Below, in pieces: positions 58,269 through 64,000 of a DNA stretch of 64,000 nt; the first letter of the stretch is position 1, and each line of letters begins with the position of its first letter. The notes beneath the pieces are model-generated. The model worked only from the letters and a program-made list of their open reading frames with translations. It did not search any database and was not told the origin of the DNA. A program made the translations under genes and the position numbers. This stretch comes from Corynespora cassiicola (Eukaryota; Ascomycota; Dothideomycetes; Pleosporales; Corynesporascaceae): positions 434,001-498,000 of the forward strand of contig JAEUWY010000013.1 in NCBI GenBank assembly GCA_022059125.1, in the 5' to 3' direction.

Positions 58269-60134
58269 CTAATGGCCGTGTCCGTCATCCTCGCCCCCCC
58301 TCTCTTCCGGATCCAACTGAATCAACGTATCAATTCTCATGATTGCTACGCAAGCTTCAACAGCTGACTTTAGCTGCTTGACCTTGCTCATGCTGGGCTC
58401 CAGAACACCAGCTTTGAGGGTGTCGTGGACCTTTCCATTGGCGAGGTCGAGGCCATAATTTTTGTAATTTTTGGACCGAGCAATCTGCTTAGCCTGCTCT
58501 GGGGTAGTCGGATCGCTAGGTGTACGCTGGGAGAGCGCGTGGCGTGAACGCAAGTTGGCGACAAGCTCGGTGCTGTCTTTGGCGGCGTTTATGGCAAGAG
58601 TCTTGGGAATGCTGAGAAGAGACTGGGCAAAAGCTGCGATGGCAAGCTGCTCACGAGAACCCTAGGCGATTGTCAATACAAGGCCAGAAGAGGGAGTTGG
58701 GGCGCACCATATGCCTCAAAGCGGATATGATGCTACATCACGTGTTGCAATCGGGATTGACTTACCACTGACGTTGCCCACTCTTCAAGGTAAATGTGCA
58801 ACGCGGTCTCCACAGCGCCTCCTCCTGGCACAATACGGCCACTCTCCAGTGTCCTCTTAACAGCGGACAGGGAGTCATGCACGGATCGCTCCATCTCGTC
58901 CAAGGCATAGTCATTTGCTCCTCGCAAAATGATGGAAGCGGAGGAGAAGGCCTTAGTGCCCTTGACCAAAATGCACTCATCGTCTGAAATGCGCTCCTGA
59001 ACAACCTCTTCGGCGGAACCAAGAAGAGATGGCTCAAACTTCTCGTCACCGTTTAGGTCGGACAGAGTGCCAACCAAAGTGGCACCAGTCGCCTTTGCTA
59101 TTCTCCTGAGATCCTCCTTCTTGCATCTCCGCACAGCCATCGCGCCAGCTTCCACAAAGTGTTTCAGGCACAACTCGTCGATACCCTTGGTAGTGAGAAC
59201 AACATTAGCGCCTGCCTTAAGGATCATCTGCACCCGCTCGATGACGATTCCAGCCTCGCGCTCCCTAATCTTCTCAAGCTGCTCCGGATCGTCGATGGTG
59301 ATGTGCACGCCCAGCTTCATCCGCTCTTTCTGGAAGTTGATGTCCAAGCATGCAATTTTGGCGTCAGTGATGCGTGTCTTCATAGCTTGCGAGGCCACTG
59401 TGCAGTTCAGAGCATATCCCTTGACTAATATCGACTCAGTAGCGCCCTTTCCATGTGCTTTGAGGATGTTGACGGCCTTGACGGGGTATTTGGTTTCGTT
59501 CCTGTTGTTGGTCGTCTTGACGGATTGCATGGCATCGACCACCATATTGGCGAAGAAATCCGAGTCGGCACCAATGATCTTGCTGGACATGGACGTCTTG
59601 GCGATGTTGACCAGAGATTCCCGTCCCAAAGCATCGACCTTGGTGCTGATGTTCTCGTTCATGTACTTGACCGCCTCCCTCAATGCCAGCCTGTATCCTG
59701 TTATGATGGTGGTGGGGTGGATCTTATTCTTCATGAGGTCGTTCGCCCGACGCAAGAGCTCGGCCGCTATTATGACGACAGATGTGGTTCCATCTCCAAC
59801 CTCCTTGTCCTGCTGCTGCGCCAAATCGACGAGGATTTTGCCTGCGGGGTGCTCGATGTCAAGCAAGCTCAGGATGGTGGCACCGTCGTTGGTCACGGTC
59901 ACGTCGCCAATGTCGTCCACCATCATCTTATCGAGACCCGAGGGGCCGAACGAGGACTTGACCACATTGGAAATTGCCTGGGTAGCGAGGACATTCTGGT
60001 CGCGGATGTCCTGGCCACTGATCTTCTGTCCGCCGAGGACTGTGGCACATGTCAGCTTTGTTCGGGTCCAGGTCCAGGTCCAAACACTCACACAGGGTTC
60101 CGGTATTGCGGGCTTGCTCGAATATTCCTGCCAT
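58269..60134 (-). CDS. TCP1: Chaperonin CCT subunit alpha (TCP1)
   Basis: Exons 60134..60092, 60039..58766 and 58661..58269, 569 aa. Introns are CTGT|GTGAGT to CACAG|TC and GTG|GTAAGT to CTAG|GGT. It is one of eight subunits of the cytosolic TRiC/CCT ring that folds actin and tubulin. Alpha-type N-terminus [34 protein letters not shown] and TNDGATIL follow; the ATP site has [15 protein letters not shown] is near residue 425. The C-terminus ends in an acidic/His tail ([12 protein letters not shown]). Length fits the family. The first exon encodes only 14 residues, so gene callers may start within exon 2. It is divergent from ProRS. Confidence 0.96.
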
Positions 60135-60644
60135 GGTAACGTGGGGTAGCTGTTCGGTGCTGGCTCTGCTGCCTCACTACGCGATTCTAGAAATTGTTAC
60201 GCGCCAAGGCCTGGTCGGTGGGGGTTAATCCGATGCCGGCACTAAGCGGACCCCCTGCTGGAATGAGTCGGAGCAGACCCCTCCCTCCACTTTGGGAGTC
60301 CGCGACACAAGACCCTCTGACTGTTTACCACAGCCACGGCCGCTGAATTCTGCTGCAAAGGTGCGCCCTTTTTGCGTGAACCGAGAGCCCTTTGGTTGAC
60401 TCAATTCTGACTCTATCATTTCTAGGTAAACATAAATTCCTAGCCGTGCCCCGCTGCCCCACCATCCCCTCGAGCAACACCGAGATTCAGAGCCCAACTT
60501 TTCGCCCGCAAAGGAACCTCTGAGCAATCTGCCCACAAAATCCGTCACAGCTGTCATAGGAGCCTTTTATCATTGCAGAATTGTTTTGACTTGTAATCGC
60601 AGACCTTTCAACAAGTCTCACCTCAATCCGACCTAACAAACAAC
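60135..60644. promoter_or_regulatory. Bidirectional promoter, TCP1 and ProRS
   Basis: 510 bases between start codons of two housekeeping genes. No TATA box recognised. Confidence 0.5.
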
Positions 60645-62524
60645 ATGGCCGACGCCGACGGCAAGATGAAGGATCTCTCCATCTCCGAGACCAAGAAGAA
60701 CAAGAAGGACGGAACTCCCAAGACTGCTGCAAAGAAGCCCCAGCAGCAGAAGAAGAAGGTCAGGCGTCTGAGCATCGCGCGCAATCATTGGAAATATTCA
60801 CCTTCTCGTAGATTGAAGGTGCCGCGCTCATCGGTATCGATGTTGCGAAGCAGGATGATCTCGGCGAATGGTACCAGCAGGTCATCACAAAGGGTCAAAT
60901 GATCTCTTACTATGATGTGAGTGCGTCTTTGAGCAGGTGCTCAGAATGAAACCGACTGACGTCTGTTAGGTTGCTGGATGGTAGTTTGACCCCACGCTCA
61001 AGTTTGTTCTGCACTAACATTCGCAGCTATATTCTCGAGCCCTCCTCATATGCAATCTGGGAGAACATCAAGGACTGGTTTGACACCAAGATCAAGACCC
61101 TCAAGGTCCGCAACGCATACTTCCCCATCTTCATCAGCGCCGACAACTTGGAGAGGGAAAAGGAGCACGTTGAAGGTTTCGCAGCTGAGGTCGCATGGGT
61201 CACCCAGGGTGGCAAGTCAAAGCTGGAGAAGCCCGTGGCTGTCCGTCCCACCAGCGAGACTGCCATGTACCCCTACTTCGCCAAGAAGATCCAGTCCCAC
61301 CGTGATCTTCCCTTGAAGCTCAACCAGTGGAACAACGTCGTGCGCTGGGAGTTCAAGCATCCTATGCCTTTCATCCGATCGCGAGAGTTCTTGTGGCAGG
61401 AAGGCCACACTGCTCATCTCACCAAGGAGGATGCCGGTGCCGAAGTTATGCAGATTTTGGATTGGTATGAGGGTGTTTACCAGGAGCTTCTCGCCGTTCC
61501 CGTAGTCAAGGGAACCAAGACGGTGAATGAGAAGTTCCCCGGTGCCGACTACACAACAACTATCGAAGGCTTCATCCCCGCCACAGGCCGCGGTATCCAG
61601 GCTGCCACTTCTCACTGCCTCGGTCAGCACTTTTCTAAGATGTTCGACATCACCGTCGAAGACCCCAACGCGAAGGAGACTGGCAAGTCGGAGAAGATCC
61701 ATGTCTGGCAGAACTCGTGGGGTCTCACTACTAGGTCCATTGGTGTCATGATCCTCACTCACGGAGACAACCGTGGTCTGGTCATCCCTCCCCGTGTGGC
61801 TGAAATCCAGGTCATTGTCATTCCCGTGGGTGTGACAGCAAAGTGAGTGGCTACGCAACTAAAACGATATATACCGCTAATTCAATATAGGACTACCCCC
61901 GAGGCCAAGGAGAGCCTTTACGGCAAGGTAAAGGCCTTTGCAGATGACCTCGCATCTGTAGGCGTCCGCGTCGAGACCGACTACCGTGAGGGATACTCCC
62001 CAGGATGGAAATTCAACGACTGGGAGCTCAAGGGTATTCCTCTCCGCATCGAATTTGGACCCAAGGATGCTGAGAAGGGCGTCGTCACTACTTCTCGTCG
62101 TGATATCGACAACAAGGACGAGGCGAGGGGCGAGATCAAGATTGAGGATCTCAAGGAGAGGATTCCCCAGCTGCTCGAGCAGATCCAGTCCGATATGTTC
62201 AACAGGGCCGACAAAGCCTTCCGTGACCATCGCGTGCAGCTCACCGACTGGGAGCAGTTTGTCCCAACTCTTAACGACAAGAACGTTGTCCTTGTCCCCC
62301 ACTGCGAGGGAGACAAGTGCGAGGATGAGGTCAAGGAGAAGAGTGCCCGGAAGGCATTGGGAGATGATGTTGCCGAGGACTCGAAGGCTCCTGCCATGGG
62401 TGCGAAGAGTCTGTGCATTCCTTTCGACCAGCCCGAGGGCATCAAGGAAGGCGAGACCAAGTGCATCAACCCTGATTGCTCGAACTTCGCAAAGGCTTGG
62501 GTGCTTTTCGGCAGGAGCTACTAG
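60645..62524 (+). CDS. Cytosolic prolyl-tRNA synthetase
   Basis: Five exons: 60645..60758, 60812..60916, 60970..60980, 61027..61842 and 61891..62524; 559 aa. The third exon is 11 bases, supported by the family block [14 protein letters not shown] that spans it. Class II synthetase, archaeal/eukaryotic type: [17 protein letters not shown] (motif 2 region), [62 protein letters not shown] (motif 3). The C-terminal zinc domain has four cysteines (CEGDKCE and CINPDC) and ends in the conserved Tyr. The first 38 residues are Lys-rich. It is shorter than the yeast protein (688 aa), lacking that N-terminal editing-like domain. The start is in a clean AACATGGCC context. Confidence 0.96.
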
Positions 62525-63044
62525 GTATCTGTCCCAGAGTGACTGGCTTTAGCGTTTGGTGAGCGGGAGTTCCGGGGGATTAGGGGGCTTCTCATGTGAC
62601 GGAGAAAGATAGGCCTGCTTTAGTGCGTACCTAGGTATACCAGAAAAAAAGTATGAAAATATCACAAGTTTGGAAATCTCTCAGCAGTGAAGGTGAACTA
62701 TATATGAGTTGTTTTATGCGACAAACGCATCATCTGGTAACGAAATTGCCGTGTCTCTGTGAGCCAGTGGCCTTTACTTCGGAGCACAAACGTGTTCAAT
62801 GGTTGCTCCATGCATGGGGTGTCTCGTCACCGACACATTCTGTCAATCACTTCAAAGCTCTTTGTTCGCTCAGTGTCCACCCACAATACCATCACCTCCA
62901 TCACTATAAAACCGTTTCTGTCAACAAAGACGACCAGAGCCTACACCTACTTACCCACGTCATCCGCCCCCCAAAAACCACCACCAAAACCTCTGGAACC
63001 TAAATCCAGAGGACCCCCACAACCCCAATCGCACACACTCCAAA
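62525..63044. other. Intergenic region
   Basis: About 0.5 kb: 3' flank of ProRS and promoter of the next gene. ACTATAAAACC at 62904-62914 is a likely TATA element. No gene is supported. Confidence 0.5.
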
Positions 63045-63521
63045 ATGTGCACCAAACTCCTCCAAGTCTACGCCTGCGGCCACAACAAACCAATCTGCGG
63101 AACCCCCTGCCCGCACGCCCTCGCAACCGGCCAGCCCCCCTCCTCCTCCTCCTCCTCCATCCCCAGCACGCCGCGCTCTTCGAATTCGCAAAGGCCTGCC
63201 CCACCACCACCACCTCCTCCATACAGCACCTCCAATGCATCGACAGCCGGAGACTCGTCCCCGAAGCCCAACTTTTGCGCGCTCTTCTTCGCGAAGCGGC
63301 TCCTAGCCTCGCGCCACCCGTGCCTGAGGTGCTATCTGAAGCCGGAGTGGGAGCCGCTCAAGGTCCGCTGGGTGAAGGATTACTTGTATTCGCATCCGAA
63401 TACGAAGCCGGAGGATCTGGAGAGATTGAGTGGGATTGAGGGGATTGCGGAGCAGGCGGGGTTGTTGAATGTGTTTGAGGCGGGGGTGTGCGTAGAAGAG
63501 AGTGATAAGAAGGGTGCGTGA
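63045..63521 (+). CDS. Hypothetical cysteine-containing protein, 158 aa
   Basis: Intronless from ATG 63045, in the context CAAAATGTG. The N-terminus CTKLLQVYACGHNKPICGTPC has Cys/His spacing suggestive of a small zinc knuckle (C2, C11, H13, C18, C22). A low-complexity Ser/Pro linker with eight prolines follows (about 31-65). A second folded part at about 72-150 has FCALFF, HPCLRCYLKPEW and a charged helix. The Cys pairs may form two halves of one metal site. Family not recognised; similar short fungal proteins with CGH start motifs are common orphans. The coding strand turns from C-rich to G-rich at about 63340. Confidence 0.6.
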   Translation: MCTKLLQVYACGHNKPICGTPCPHALATGQPPSSSSSSIPSTPRSSNSQRPAPPPPPPPYSTSNASTAGDSSPKPNFCALFFAKRLLASRHPCLRCYLKPEWEPLKVRWVKDYLYSHPNTKPEDLERLSGIEGIAEQAGLLNVFEAGVCVEESDKKGA

Positions 63522-63853
63522 TTTAGAGGAGGGGGGAGGGTTGGGGCGGAAGAGAGACGGATGGGTGCGTGGAATGGGTTTAGGAATGGAGACGTGGAAG
63601 GTGCATTGGCCTTCTCTCAAGGCTCTGGGGAAGGAATGCATGGAAGACTGCCCGCTTCAACATATACCCACTAATTTATTTCCACATCGGCTTCGAGCAC
63701 AGGGCTCGCAATAGACGTCTTAATTATCCCCGTCGTTTACATTTCGTGAAGAATTCCTTTTCTATTATGCCTTAATCCCGTACCATACAGAGTGATCCCG
63801 TTCACTCGATGCTTTATAGTACACTCGTTATTCGTCTACCTGAATGCATTACT
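63522..63853. other. Intergenic region between convergent genes
   Basis: About 0.33 kb of 3' flanks; nothing else seen. Confidence 0.5.
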
Positions 63854-64000
63854 TCAATTCGTATCCATAGCATCGCTGTCGCTTTCCTTTTGTACCGTCT
63901 TCTTTACACCTTCGAGAAACGCCTTAACGGCATCTCCACTGCCGAGGGGCATCCCGCCGCCTCGAATGAAGCCTCCGTTCTCGACGTCAATCTTCAATGC
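63854..64000 (-). CDS. C-terminal end of a gene running off the window
   Basis: The last 48 codons and TGA stop (63856..63854) of a minus-strand frame open to the right edge. It reads LKIDVENGGFIRGGGMPLGS, then AVKAFLEGVKKTVQKES and ends DAMDTN. Strong coding character, but too short for me to name the family. The start and any introns lie beyond 64000. Confidence 0.65.
   Translation of the reverse strand, partial: ALKIDVENGGFIRGGGMPLGSGDAVKAFLEGVKKTVQKESDSDAMDTN

Noticed and set aside
1..64000. CRISPR arrays, operons with ribosome binding sites, rRNA genes, large transposon open frames
   Set aside because: None seen; the sequence is eukaryotic nuclear DNA with spliced genes.

Overview
The window is nuclear DNA of a filamentous ascomycete, probably Pezizomycotina; I cannot name the genus. 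The evidence is about 20 protein genes with short GT-AG introns and CTAAC/CTGAC-type branch sites, a SreA-type GATA factor, a fungal rhodopsin-domain membrane protein, a TVP15 homologue, and an intron-containing tRNA-Phe gene. Exon joins were worked out by hand from splice signals, reading frame and recalled family conservation. No alignment or database search was run.

Layout. 0.4-20 kb: a proline-rich single-pass membrane protein, an SNG1/DUF3533 membrane protein, a peroxisomal (SKL-ending) acyl-CoA ligase, a Mae1/TDT-type transporter whose first intron lacks an AG acceptor, two orphan genes, and eIF2B-alpha. 20-27 kb: siderophore repressor SreA, Golgi protein TVP15 (seven exons) and two small orphans. 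26.6-29.7 kb: a gene-poor stretch with a polypyrimidine block, an 11-bp-type minisatellite, a tRNA-like Pol III element that may be a SINE, and tRNA-Phe(GAA). 29.7-45.7 kb: an MFS anion symporter, the phosphoinositide phosphatase FIG4, cohesin loader SCC2, Pol I subunit RPA12, deoxyhypusine hydroxylase and a conserved-looking orphan. 46.8-57.9 kb: a PEP-mutase/isocitrate-lyase-like enzyme, then an accessory island of UbiA-family enzyme, cytochrome P450, rhodopsin-domain membrane protein and secreted FAD oxidase. 58.3-64 kb: CCT1/TCP1-alpha and cytosolic prolyl-tRNA synthetase (divergent pair), a cysteine-containing orphan, and the 3' end of a further gene.

How the genes fit together. Most of the right half is housekeeping: chromosome cohesion, Pol I transcription, eIF5A hypusination, protein folding and tRNA charging. 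These genes are often arranged as divergent pairs sharing about 0.5 kb. The 49-58 kb island is the best candidate for a small specialised-metabolism locus, with a membrane prenyltransferase or terpene-cyclase-like protein plus two oxidases and no polyketide synthase or NRPS in the window. A second theme is compositional: many of the less conserved genes are C-rich on the coding strand in their 5' part and switch abruptly to G-rich in their 3' part.
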